Shown here piece by piece: positions 11,801 through 21,655 of a stretch of 64,000 nucleotides of DNA (within the stretch, counting starts at the first letter, position 1; each line of letters opens with the position of its first letter). Made by a program: the position numbers and the translations under genes. Source of the DNA: Castor canadensis (lineage: Eukaryota > Chordata > Mammalia > Rodentia > Castoridae); NCBI RefSeq assembly GCF_047511655.1, contig NC_133399.1, forward strand, positions 5,397,333-5,461,332. The letters run 5' to 3'. The notes beneath the pieces are model-generated. The model did no database searches and was not told where the DNA came from. It saw nothing but the letters and a program-made list of their open reading frames with translations.

Positions 11801-12701
11801 ATGGTTATTAACTTTCCTCTCAGGACTGCCTTAGCTGTGTCCCATAGGTTCCGGTAGGTTGTGTTTTCATTTTCATTGACCTTCAGGAACTTTTTAATTT
11901 CCTCTTTTATTTCATCAATGATCCATTCTTCATTAAGTAATAAGTTATTTAGTTTCCAGCTGTTTGCATGTTTTTTGTCTTTACTTTTGTTTTTCAGTTC
12001 TACTTTTACTGCATTGTGATCAGATAGTATGCACAGTATAATTTCTATTTTCTTATATTTGCTGAGACTTGCTTTGTGTCCTAGGATATGATCTATTTTG
12101 GAGACGATTCCGTGGGCTGCTGAGAAGAATGTATATTGTGTAGAAGTTGGATGAAATGTTCTGTAGACATCAACTAGGTCCACTTGATCTATTGCATATT
12201 TTAGATCTTGGATTTCTTTATTGATTTTTTGTTTGGATGACTTATCTATTGATGATAATGGGGTGTTAAAGTCTCCCACAACCATTGTGTTGGCGTTTAT
12301 ATATGCTTTTAGGTCTTTCAGGGTATGTTTGATGAAACTGGGTGTGTTGACATTGGGTGCATACAGGTTGATAATTCTTATTTCCTTTTGGTCTACTTCC
12401 CCTTTTATTAGTATGGAATGTCCTTTATCTCATTTGATCAATGTAGGCTTGATGTCTACTTTGTCAGAGATAAGTATTGCTTCTCCTGCCTGTTTTTGGG
12501 GCCATTGGCTTGGTAAATCTTCTTCCCGCCTTTCATCCTAATTCTATGCTTATTTCTGTCGGTGAGATGGGTCTCCTGTAAGCAACAAATTGTTGGATCT
12601 TCCTTTTTAATCCATTTCATCAAGAGGTGCCTTTTGATGGGTGAATTAAGGCTGTTTACATTAAGCATTAGTACTGATAGTTATGTGGTGATTCCTGTCA
12701 T
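8886..12701 (-). pseudogene. L1 ORF2 (EN-RT), disrupted
   Basis: ORF2 encodes the L1 endonuclease and reverse transcriptase, which act together in target-primed reverse transcription. The ATG at 12701 begins an N-terminus of the L1 endonuclease type (sLNVNSLNSPIKRH), with further endonuclease blocks such as [14 protein letters not shown]. The RT palm follows; the catalytic block reads FADYM at about 10599-10613 where L1s have FADDM, so one catalytic aspartate is a tyrosine. The reading frame is broken several times (longest open piece 10015-11106), and the usual TAG stop after the final SLICGH-like block is read through as GAG. At about 1272 codons, its length matches L1 ORF2 of rodents and primates. 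Confidence 0.92.
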
Positions 12702-12751
12702 TTAGTTGTCTTTGTTGTTTGAAGGTTTGATTGTGTGTACCTAAGTTGAGG

Positions 12752-13952
12752 TTACTCTCTACTGTCTTGCTTTTTCTTTTCCTGTGGTTTGGTGCTGCCT
12801 GTCTTTTCATGGTTAAGTTGGGTTTCACTTTCTGTGTGCAGAATCCCTTGAAGAATCCTTTGTAGTGGTGGCTTTGTGGTCACATATTGTTTTAGTTTCT
12901 GCTGATCATGGAAGACTTTTATTGATCCATCTATTTTGAATGATAGTTTTGCTGGGTAGAGTATCCTGGGGTTGATGTTATTTTCATTCAGTGCCCGGAA
13001 GATCTCACCCCACGCTCTTCTTGTTTTTAATGTTTTCGTTGAGAAGTCTGCTGTGATTTTGATGGGTTTACCTTTGTATGTGACTTGTTTTTTCTCTCTT
13101 ACAGCCTTCAATATTCTTTCATTAGTTTCTGAACTTGTTGTTTTAATGATATGTCGTGGGGTAGTTCTATTTTGATCTGGTCTGTTTGGTGTCCTGGAGG
13201 CCTCTTGCATCTGTATGGGAATATCTTTCTCTAGATTTGGGAAATTTTCCATTATTATTTTGTTGAATATATTATGCATTCCCTTTGCTTGCAGCTCTTC
13301 TCCTTCTTTGACGCCCATAATTCTCACGTTTGGTCTTTTGATGGACTCAGTGAGTTCTTGCATTTTCTTTTCACAGGTCTTGAGTTGTTCAATTAATAGT
13401 TCTTCAGTTTTTCCTTTAATTATCATTTCATCTTCAAGTTCTGAGATTCTGTCTTCTGTTTGTTCTGTTCTGCTGGATTGGCCTTCTGTTTTGTTTTGCA
13501 GTTCTGTTTCATTCTTTTTTCTGAGGTTTTTCCATATCCTGGCTGGTTTCCTCTTTAATGTTGTCTATTTTTGTTCTGAGTTCATTTATCTGTTTATTCA
13601 TCATGTTCTCTCTTTCACTTTGGTGTTTATACAGTGCTTCTATGGTTTCCTTTATTTCTTCTTTTACTTTTTCAAATTCTCTATTTTTGTTGTCTTGGAA
13701 TTTATTGAGTGTCTCCTGTACATTTTGGTTGACCCTATCCAGTATCATCTCTATAAAATTCTCATTGAGTACCTGTAGTATGTCTTGTTTTAAATTATTC
13801 TTCTGGGCTTCATTGGGTCCTTTGGCATAGTTCATCTTCAATTTGTTGGAGTCTGGATCTGAGTACCTGTTTTCTTCATTCCCCTCTGGTTCCTGTACTA
13901 ATTTTTTGCTGTGGGGAAACTGGTTTCCCTGTTTTCTCTTTATTCCCGTCAT
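12752..13952 (-). pseudogene. L1 ORF1 (RNA-binding), frameshifted
   Basis: ORF1p is the L1 nucleic-acid chaperone that coats L1 RNA. The ATG at 13952 opens a frame rich in charged residues with a coiled-coil-like middle (NENFIEMILDRVNQNVQETL region). The second part, in another frame (13426-12752), has the RRM-like start PNVRIMGVKEGEE and the basic C-terminal domain. One frameshift near 13430-13510 splits the two. At about 400 codons, it is somewhat longer than human ORF1p (338). The gap to ORF2 is about 50 bp, typical of L1. Confidence 0.9.
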
Positions 13953-14339
13953 TGTCTTTGGTGTTGTTACTGTCCCTGTACTGTGTACAATTAAGATTTT
14001 CTAGCTTGTAATAATAACAATGGTAATATTTAGAGTGGAAGGGTGAGCTGAGATGGAAAGCAAGAAGTTAAAGAAACGGGAAAAACTCAGACTGGAAGGA
14101 GAAAACAGAGCAAGGTATCAGACAAGAAGGTTTCAAAGGTTTAAACAGGGTGCTTTAGTGTACTAATCGACAGTAAGCTGAACAGACATTAGAGGGACAG
14201 AGAGAGGATTGAAAATCAAAAATAAAAAAATAAAGATAAGAATAAAAATAAAAAATAAGTAAATGAAAGAAAAATCTATATATAAAACTGTATTAAAATA
14301 AAATGAAAAAATGAGAAAATTTAAAAAAACCAAAAAACC

Positions 14340-14600
14340 TCCAAGTTCAAATGCACTGAAGTTTCAGTCTTAATAATTTGGGTGTCAGTCTCAGTCTCCA
14401 ATCCTGGAGATGGTGCCTCAGATGTTGTTCTGTAGTTGTCTCATGAAAGGGGACACATAAAGTAGAACAAAACTACACACACACGCACAAAAAAAAAACC
14501 CCACCAAGTGTCCCAAGTTCAAATGCAATACAGTTTCTGTAAGTTTTTCAGCTTGCAGGTGTAATTCGGTTGTTCTCTCATCAAAGGTAGGTAGACAAAG
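14340..14600 (+). repeat. Tandem repeat, period about 170 bp
   Basis: ccaagttcaaatgcactgaagtttc at 14341 and cccaagttcaaatgcaatacagtttc at 14511 start two diverged copies. Each later has a gttgtctcatgaaagg / gttctctcatcaaagg block followed by a purine-rich stretch. Confidence 0.7.
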
Positions 14601-14847
14601 AAAAAAAAAAGAGTCTGGATACAGTTCTGAGAATGGTATCTGCATTTGTGGCTTGCCTGCCCGCTGCTGTCAGCCTGCTGTTGCTGGAGGCATTATTTAT
14701 GCAGATCTCTGGGGTGAACTTAGCACTCACCTGGCCCTGTAGGCTTTGTTTGTTCAGAGTTCTCCTGTGCGTGAGCCTCTGCTACAAGCTTTCCCCTTTC
14801 CAAGCACTGGGAAAGGTGACACTGCACCCGCGTTGTCAGGCCTGTGT

Positions 14848-15140
14848 GTTTATTTACAGTTCGTGTGGCAAGTGGGTCTTCCCCCCATCCTGTGTAGTTT
14901 TCCTCCCACCTCCACTTTCACAAGCTTTCCTGCTCCTGATTACTGGGTGGTGCTGCTGCTCCTGCCAGCCACCATGTTTGTTTACAGCTCACGTGGGAAG
15001 TGGGTCTTCCCTCCTCTCCTGTGGAGTTTTCCTCCCTCTGCCATTCTCACAAGCTTTCCCACTCCTGGTTGCTGGGCGTGTGCCCCCGCTCCTGCCAGAG
15101 GCTCTCCGGCCAGACCGGCTTGTTTATTTACAGTTCTAGG
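14848..15140 (+). repeat. Tandem repeat in L1 5' UTR, 128-146 bp period
   Basis: Unit starts at 14848, 14976 and 15122 share gtttatttacagtt, gtgggtcttcc, gttttcctcc and cacaagctttcc words in order. The last unit is cut short after its first 20 bp. Confidence 0.8.
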
Positions 15141-15568
15141 AAGGATTCCCTTCCCCCTATCTTCGGTGCTCAGTGCACCCCACCCTCTTTCCCACATGTC
15201 TTTATTGTTCTTATTGCTTATTACTCAGTTTCTCTTTTTTCCCCGGGTGGAGGTCAGTCTGTCCAGGGGGCTATGCTGCTCTGGCCCAGGCTTGTCTGTG
15301 GGAGAACCGCGGTATCACGAAGCTCACTTGGTCCGTGTCTTCTCAAGCCTTCTGGGCACCAGTGACTGGCGGCCCAGGGGCCCTCCTGGTTTCTCCGTTT
15401 AACGTGAAGTGGAGATTCTCTGCGCCAGCTGGAGGTATGGAGGGGTCAAAGTTATGCCTCTTCTCAGTGATTATTCCTGCAAAGTGTGTCTCCAGCGTCT
15501 CTCCAAAATTTCACTATAGGAGGCCCGCTTTCTGCTTCCTCCCTGTAGCCGCCATCTTGGAATCTCCT

Positions 15569-15578
15569 AGGTCCTATC
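15569..15578. repeat. L1 target-site duplication, 5' side
   Basis: Second copy of aggtcctatc, directly adjoining the first base of the L1. Confidence 0.85.
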
Positions 15579-15590
15579 TCAAGTATACCC

Positions 15591-15591
<1 letters not shown>

Positions 15592-15673
<82 letters not shown>

Positions 15674-15674
15674 G
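15592..15674 (+). repeat. (CA)n(GA)n microsatellite
   Basis: About 39 bp of CA dinucleotides run into about 43 bp of GA with rare interruptions. It lies at the SINE linker, where the consensus has aacacaaaa, and probably grew from it. Confidence 0.95.
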
Positions 15675-15749
15675 AATAGAGAAGACAGAAAGGCTCAGAT
15701 AGTAGAGTGCCTGACCAGGAAGCATAGAGTCTAAATTCAAATACAAGTG

Positions 15750-16260
15750 CTGTTCCCCCCAAAATAAAAAAAAATTAACCCTATGGGTAGTATAGACACA
15801 TTTCATTCATGTATGAATCTAACAGGATTCAAACTAAAAGATTAAAAAAATCATGTCACCTCAACATTGATTTTCAACGGGGAAAATTAGAAATACAGAT
15901 TTCAGAAATCTCATTTAATAAGCAACTGAGCAAGCCCACAGGTGGCTCATGCCTATAATCCTAGCTACTCAACAGGAAGAGATCAGGAAGGTTGCCTTTT
16001 GAATCCAGCTCAGACAAGAAGTTTGTGACACACTACCTCGATAAAACTCACTACAAAACCAGCTTGGTGGACTGGCTCAAGTGGTAGAGTGTCAGACTAG
16101 CAAGCAAGAGGCCCTGAGTTCAAACCCTGGTACCACCAAGGAAAACACAAACAACCAAGTGATGGACTGAGACATGACTCAAATGGTAGAGCGCCTGCTT
16201 TGCAAGCACAAAGCCCTGACTACAGACCCCAGTTCCAACAAAACATTAACAAAAAATAAA
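15750..16260 (+). repeat. Duplicated segment, copy 2, part 2
   Basis: Matches 3960-4600 of copy 1, including non-SINE sequence (tttcattcatgtatgaatctaac; tcacctcaacattgattttcaa). Confidence 0.65.
15925..16140 (+). repeat. SINE, dimeric
   Basis: acaggtggctcatgcctataatcctagctactc left half. ggtggactggctcaagtggtagagtg right half with gagttcaaaccctggtaccacc. One of the better-preserved copies. Confidence 0.92.
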
Positions 16261-16262
16261 TA
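16150..16262 (+). repeat. SINE, tRNA-like half
   Basis: tgactcaaatggtagagcgcctgctttgc with a decayed B box (actacagaccccagttcc) and an A-rich aaataaataaatg tail. Confidence 0.85.
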
Positions 16263-16594
16263 AATGACTGCTAAACATGAAATGTGTATCTCTTTTAATT
16301 CATTTAGGTGATATACCTTTTGGAGTATTCTAGACAAATTACTTTGCATGAAGTTCTTCATAAAACTAGTATGACTCTAATACAAAATAAATTTTCCTAA
16401 CAGGTTGAAAGTATTTGTCTTGAATGCCAGGTTGTGTTGTGTTTTGATCATGGGTGCACTCTTATACTTGAGCTGACTGAAGACTTTTGCCCATTTCTTC
16501 TCTTCAGGATTTCTTACCACAGAAGCTCTTTTATGTTTGTTAATTCAACAGAGACACCTGCAGGAGTTCCCTCAAATTTTACATTAAACTATTC

Positions 16595-16795
16595 TCCTGG
16601 TGCTCACATCTGTAATACTAGTTACTCAGGAGGCAAAGATCAGAAGGCTCACTGTTCAGTTTGAAGTCATACCTGGGAAAATAGTTCATGAGACCATATC
16701 TTGAAAATACTCAACACAAAAAAAGCTCAAGTGGTAGAGCACCTGTCTAGCAAGAGTGGGTCACTGAGTTCAAACACCATTAGTGACTTAAAAAA
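16595..16795 (+). repeat. SINE, dimeric
   Basis: ggtgctcacatctgtaatactagttactcagg left half. agctcaagtggtagagcacctgtctagc right half, ending gagttcaaacacc. Confidence 0.85.
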
Positions 16796-17819
16796 ATATT
16801 CTCACTTTTCACTGTCATGTTCCCTTGAAAGGTCATGTGATAATGAGGACTTTGCACAGACTATATTAAGAAATTCTCACAGTGACTTCCTTTATATTTT
16901 GAAGATAAGGAGAACAAATGAAGGTTTTCCAAGAGTGCTAACAAACATGAAAGTTTTTGTACATTTCAGTTCATACACGTCAACAAACATCATTCTCAGA
17001 AGAAAAGGTTTTCTACATTGCTCATGTTTACATTTCTCTCCAGGATCAGTTCTTTCATGTCTTTAAAGGTGACTGCAATGAGGGGAAGACTCCCAAATTG
17101 CTCACACAGATGGATTCTCTCTACTGTGAATCATTACGTTATCAAAAGGACCTTTGATGACTGAAAGTTTTATCACAGTGCTTCATACATACGTTTTCTT
17201 CCCAGTGTGAGAGACTCCATTTTGTGGAAGGTAACTAGAACTAAGGTAGGCTTTCCCCTATTGCTAAGAAACATGGGGTTTCTTTCAAGTGTGAACTCAT
17301 TCATGTACTGAAGGTACCAAGAAGGTTAAAGGTTCCCACATTGCTCAGTGAGTTCTTTCATGATTTCCAAGGTTACCTGAACAATAAAAGTCTTTCCCAC
17401 ATACTTTATATGCATAGCGTTTCTACCTAGTGTGAGACAATTTTCATGATGTCTAAGGGAACTGTTGAAGATCAGTCCCAGTCTACATATGAAATTTCTT
17501 TCTGTTTTATGTTTACCTTACACCCAAAAGCTGAGAGTAATTCCATACATTTTCAGTAACTTCCTGCATGGAGCACAGTTTGTGTATTACTGAATCATAG
17601 AAAGCCTCATATAGGGGAACACCTGACAGCAGTGCTACAGGTGTTTTCCATATATGCGTATACCCCGATTTTGGATTTTGTCAGGAGACACATAACTTCT
17701 ATGCATTTTTTGAGCAAACTGGCTGAAATTGAGTTCATCTGAAGCAGAGCTCTTTTGCACAGTTTCTCACCATCCCCTGGTTTTGGGGTACATCGTCTTC
17801 ACTTGTGAAGTAAACTTAC

Positions 17820-17875
17820 CTTAGGTTTATGGTGGAGTTTTTGTAGTTAACATTAATTTTAGGGTCTTCTGGCTT
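17820..17875 (-). pseudogene. KRAB-b-like exon remnant
   Basis: Translates as EDPKINVNYKNSTINLR, close to the KRAB B/linker consensus EDQNIEDxYKNxxRNLR. It ends at a good donor (aag|gtaagttt, GT at 17818-17819). A 13-base homopolymer (T13 at 17874-17886 on plus, A13 on the coding strand) sits where the acceptor should be, so splicing into it was probably lost. Confidence 0.75.
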
Positions 17876-18088
17876 TTTTTTTTTTTGAAAATGTAAGTTC
17901 AGAAAATCATTATGAAATATTTTTATAGGAGCAATAATAGATTCCACATAGGCTGATGGTATAATATGGCCATGCATTGTAAGGTCATTCTTTTCCTCCT
18001 TTCCATATTCCAAAACACTGAGCAGCAGTGATGAGCAAGCCACACTACTTCTTTCATTGACTAAGTTAGGGGACAATGTCATCCTTAC

Positions 18089-18210
18089 CTACAGCAGACA
18101 GGGTCCTGAAGGTTTCCTGCATCACATCTTTGTAGAGCTTCTTTTGGGAAGAATCCAACCCATTCCTCCAGGGTGAAGTGCCCAGCCACATCCTCAAATG
18201 CCACCAACTC
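18089..18210 (-). pseudogene. KRAB-A exon with 5-bp deletion
   Basis: Coding strand starts after acceptor ttttag with LVAFEDVAGHFTLEEWV. After a frame change it continues DSSQKKLYKDVMQETFRTLS and ends at donor g|gtaagg (18083-18088). The canonical KRAB-A exon is 127 bp; this one is 122 bp. The loss falls just after the EEW codons (tgggttggat instead of tgggctttgctggat), which accounts for all 5 bp and shifts the frame. Splice sites are otherwise intact. Confidence 0.9.
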
Positions 18211-18409
18211 CTAAAAGATCCCACATACATTTCCAGAAAGAAAAGTAAGACTTACACAATTGGAGCAGTAGATTCAAAGGAGAAGTTAATAATGCTGTTT
18301 TCTATAAGTTCAAAACATTACCAAAAAAGTCACTGCAAATACTGGACAGAGGTATTTAAATCTGTGAATATCATGAATCAGGATAGTAGAATACAAGAGT
18401 CAGCATTAG

Positions 18410-18960
18410 TTTTTCCACTTCAAGGTGGAAACAAGGCAACAGGTATGTAACTGCTCATAGAATGAGTGGCCATGGATGGACATGGTTATTACGAAGCAAG
18501 AGAAGGAGAATGTTTTAGATCCTGGGACGTGAAACTATGGCTGGTGAAGGGGATTAGACTATAAGAGAATGAATGTGACAAACAAAAAATCACGGTATGG
18601 GATATGAGGCTATGTCTTGCAGACAAAATCACTTAAATTTCAAGGTGGCCTGGAATCTGAGCAATAAGGTCACATTGGAGAACAAACTCACTGAATGCCT
18701 CAGAAAAACTTCTGGGTGCTATAGCACTGAGCCATGTTTGAGAAAGGTCTATTGTTAGAGGACAAACTGATCTGGGGATCAGCAAACCGAGAACAATCAC
18801 AACTCAGGCTTCTGAGTAGGGTGTATGGACATCCTACTGCTCTGACTGGGAAGGTGGTTCCTATGTGACATGGTTGTGATGTTGGGAAGAGTCTTGGACA
18901 CAAGCATGCTTAGAAACTTATGCTGCATGGAGCATGGGCTGTGACATGAAGGGTAGTGGA
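18410..18960 (+). repeat. Dispersed repeat, copy 1 (unclassified)
   Basis: Shares blocks in order with 24100-24640: aggtggaaacaaggcaacagg against gggtggaaacaaagcaacagg; ggacatgg against gggcatgg; and ttggacacaagcatgc ... ttatgctgc against tgtgacacaagcattg ... ttgtgctgc. It may be part of an L1 5' UTR or of the zinc-finger locus duplication; I cannot tell which. Confidence 0.5.
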
Positions 18961-19039
18961 AGGTAGAGAAATTCAGCAATTCTGGACTGTAAACTGTGAA
19001 ATGCCACCAGTTGTGTATTTTTTTTGAAGAAAGCATGGT

Positions 19040-19202
19040 CCTAGCTGGGCACCAGTGGCTTATGCCTATACTCCTAGCTACTCAGGAGGCAGAGATCAGG
19101 AGGATCTAAGTTTGATACCAGCCCAGGCAAATACTTTTGTGAAGCTATCTGAAAAAACTCAACATAAAACAGGGCTGGCAGAGTGGCTCAAGAGGTAGTT
19201 TG
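19040..19202 (+). repeat. SINE, truncated by L1
   Basis: gctgggcaccagtggcttatgcc left half and gggctggcagagtggctcaagaggtag. The right half stops in mid-element where the L1 begins. Confidence 0.88.
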
Positions 19203-20593
19203 CCTCTAAAACTGGTACAGGAAAGAGTAGGAAGTACTCTGGAATTAATAGGTATAGGCAAGAACTTTTTCAACAAAACCCCAGCAGCACAGCAACTAAA
19301 AGATAGCATAGATAAATGGGACTTCATAAAGCTAAAAAGCTTCTGCTCATCAAAACAAATGGTCTCTAAACTGAAGAAAACACCCACAGAGTGGGAAAAA
19401 ATATTTGCCAGCTACACATCAGACAAAGAACTGATAACCAGAATATATAGGGAACTTAAAAAACTAAATTCTCCCAAAATTAATGTACCAATAAAGAAAT
19501 GGGCAAGTGAACTAAACAGAACTTTCTCAAAAGAAGAAATTCAAATGGCCAAAAAACACATGAAAAAATGCTCACCATCTCTAGCAATAAAGGAAATGCA
19601 AATTAAAACCACACTAAGATTCCACCTCACCCCTGTTAGAATAGCCATCATTAGCAACACCACCAACAACAGGTGTTGGCGAGGATGCGGGGGAAAAAGG
19701 AACCCTCTTACACTGTTGGTGAGAATGTAAACTAGTACAACCACTGTGGAAAAAAATTTGGAGGCTACTTAAAAAGCTAGACATTGATCTACCATTTGAT
19801 CCAGCAATACCACTCTTGGGGATATACCCAAAAGACTGTGACACAGGTTACTCCAGAGGCACCAGCACACCCATGTTTATTGCGACACTATTCACAATAG
19901 CCAAGTTATGGAAACAGTCAAGATACTCCACTACTGATGAATGGATTAAGAAAATGTGGTATCTATACACAATGGAATTTTAGGCAGCCATGAAGAAGAA
20001 CGAAATGTTATCATTCGCTGGTAAATGGATGGAATTGGAGAACATCATTCTGAGTGAGGTTAGCCTGGCCCAAAAGACCAAAAATCGTGTCTTCTCCCTC
20101 ATATGTGGACATTAGATCAAGGGCAAACACAATAAGGGGATTGGACTTTGAGCACATGATAAAAATGGGAGCACACAAGGGAGGGGTGAGGATAGGTAAG
20201 ACACCTAAAAAATTAGCTAGCATTTGTTGCCCTTAATGCAGAGAAACTAAAGCAGATATCTTAAAAGCAACTGAGGCCAATAGGAGAAGGGGACCAGGAA
20301 CTAGAGAAAAGGTTAGATCAAGAAGAATTAACCTAGAATGTAACACACATGCACAGGAAATTAATGTGAGTCAACTCCCTGTATAGCTAGCCTATCTCAA
20401 CTAGCAAAAACCCTTTTTCCTACCTATTATGGCTTATACTCTCTCTACAACAAAATTAGAAATAAGGGCAAAATAGTTCTGCTTGGTATTGAGGGGGTGG
20501 GGGGGAGAGGGAGGGGGCGGAGTGGGTGGTAAGGGAGGGGGTGAGGGGAGGGGGGAGAAATGACCCAAGCCTTATATGCACATATGAATAAAA
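19203..20593 (+). mobile_element. L1 3' fragment
   Basis: 5'-truncated L1 starting in the C-terminal third of ORF2 (ctctaaaactggtacaggaaagag). Includes GTGKNFFNKTPAAQQLKDSIDK-type protein, the zinc-knuckle region and the SLICGH-TAG end at about 20110. The polypurine 3' UTR (20490-20560) and a gaataaaaaaaa tail follow. One long open piece (19200-19730) remains, so this is one of the younger fragments. Confidence 0.9.
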
Positions 20594-21420
20594 AAAATTC
20601 AAATGACATTCATTAAAGAGATTGAAAAATCTACTGTTAAATTTAAATGGAAATTCAAGAGGCCACAAATAGCCAAGGCAATACTCAGTCAAAAGAACAA
20701 TGCAGGAGGTATCACAATACCTGACTTCAAACTATATTACAAAGCAATAACAATAAAAACATCATGTGTGTTGCCCAATGGAATTTTATGCAGTCATGAA
20801 GAACGAAATGTTATCATTCGCAGGTAACTGGATGGAATTGGAGAACATCATTCTGAGTGAGGTTAGCCTGGCTCAAAAGACCAAAAATTGTATGTTCTCC
20901 CTCATATCCGGACATTAGTTCAAGGGCAAACACAACAAGGGGATTGAACTTTGATCACAAGATAAAAGGGAGTGCACACAAGGGAGATATGAAGATAGGT
21001 AAGACACCTAAAAAATTTGCTAGCATTTGTTGCCCTCAACACAGAGAAACTAAAGCAGATACCTTAAAAGCAACTGAGGCCAATAGGAGAAGGGGACCCA
21101 GAACTAGAGAAAAGGTTAGATCAAGAAGAATTAACCTAGAAGGTAACACACATGCACAGGAAATCAATGTGAGTCAACTTCCTGTATAGCTATCCTTATC
21201 TCAACCAGCAAAAACACTTGTTCCTTCCTATTATTGGTTATACTCTTGCTTCAACAAAATTAGAGATAAGGGCAAAATAATTTCTGCCAGGTATTGAGGG
21301 GGTGGGTTGGATATGGAGGGGGTGGGGGGGGTGGCAAAAGAGGGGGTGGGGGGAGGGGGGAGAAATGACCCAAACATTGTATACACATATGAATAAAAAT
21401 AAATTAAAAAAATTTTAAAA
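20594..21420 (+). mobile_element. L1 3' fragment with internal deletion
   Basis: Begins in ORF2 (atgacattcattaaagagattg), runs to aataaaaacatc, then jumps across about 1 kb to caatggaattttatgcag and continues to the 3' UTR polypurine tract (21297-21360) and tail. The joint carries atgtgtgttgcc, which is not L1 consensus and also occurs at the end of the L1 near 62855. Lies head-to-tail behind the previous L1 tail. Confidence 0.88.
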
Positions 21421-21569
21421 AGAAACACATATCCATGGTAGGTCAGATAATAAATTTATGTATAGAAAAATTTCCTAGTACATTTGAATTTATTCATCAT
21501 TAATAAACAAGCAATTTGTCCTCCACCCTGTACAGAAGTTACCACTAGGTACTACATAACCAATAACAC

Positions 21570-21655
21570 TGCGGGCTGCTGGAGTGGCTCAAGTGGTAGA
21601 GTGCCTGCTAGCCAGCATGAGGCCCTGAGTTCAAACCACAGTAGAACTGGAGGTA
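21570..21655 (+). repeat. SINE, tRNA-like half
   Basis: gggctgctggagtggctcaagtggtagagtgcctgc with gagttcaaaccacag. Confidence 0.88.

Larger units (their letters stand above)
8403..15568 (-). mobile_element. Full-length LINE-1
   Basis: A 7166-bp L1 on the minus strand. Its first bases, at 15568, read aggagattccaagatggcgg. From 5' to 3' it has a 1.6-kb GC-rich 5' UTR with tandem repeats, ORF1, ORF2, and a 3' UTR with the polypurine tract (pyrimidine-rich C-tract on the plus strand at 8440-8515) and an A-tail (T-run at 8404). A 10-bp target-site duplication (aggtcctatc) and the split host SINE confirm a single, complete retrotransposition event. Both ORFs carry frameshifts and stops, and the reverse transcriptase motif is mutated, so it cannot move by itself. 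Confidence 0.95.
13953..15568 (-). promoter_or_regulatory. L1 5' UTR with tandem repeats
   Basis: The 1.6-kb leader of the full-length L1. The distal part, 14630-15568, is GC-rich. It contains repeated blocks starting gtttatttacag/gtttgtttacag at 14848, 14976 and 15122 (on the plus strand), each followed by aagtgggtcttccc or similar and by cacaagctttcc ... ctcctg. A more decayed copy may start near 14746. A second repeated block, period about 170 bp, lies at 14340-14600 (ccaagttcaaatgca twice). In mouse, L1 promoters are built of tandem monomers; the same arrangement is inferred here. The 5' tip includes aagatggcgg, a YY1-type site found at many L1 starts. Confidence 0.75.
15569..15765 (+). 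repeat. SINE, 3' part, with microsatellite
   Basis: Continuation of the SINE broken at 8402: tctcaagtatacccaacacac, then an expanded (CA)n/(GA)n tract, then the tRNA-like half (gaaaggctcagatagtagagtgcctgacc ... aagtgctgttcccccc). Confidence 0.85.
16800..18210 (-). pseudogene. KRAB zinc-finger pseudogene
   Basis: A dead member of the KRAB-C2H2 zinc-finger family (nuclear DNA-binding repressors that recruit TRIM28). Three exon remnants lie in the right order on the minus strand. KRAB-A exon: 18089-18210. KRAB-b-like exon: about 17820-17875. Finger exon: about 16800-17790. The finger array can be followed through the linker and helix remnants gtgggaaagac, atgaaagaactca, and ctcacactgggaagaaaacgtatg, but stops, frameshifts and lost cysteines are everywhere. 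For example, near 17395-17420 the first zinc-binding Cys is Tyr (YAYKVCGKDF). No CpG island or first exon was seen upstream on this strand within the window. The family is clear; the orthologue is not identifiable. Confidence 0.85.

Noticed and set aside
14340-15140. CRISPR-like array
   Set aside because: Unit length, divergence and mammalian L1 context rule it out.
14633-15679. Several 120-218 codon plus-strand frames
   Set aside because: They are antisense frames in the GC-rich L1 5' UTR and in the CA/GA microsatellite.
16150-16262. tRNA-like box A and box B as a tRNA gene
   Set aside because: The same boxes occur in dozens of SINE right halves across the window; none folds as an intact tRNA with an anticodon arm.
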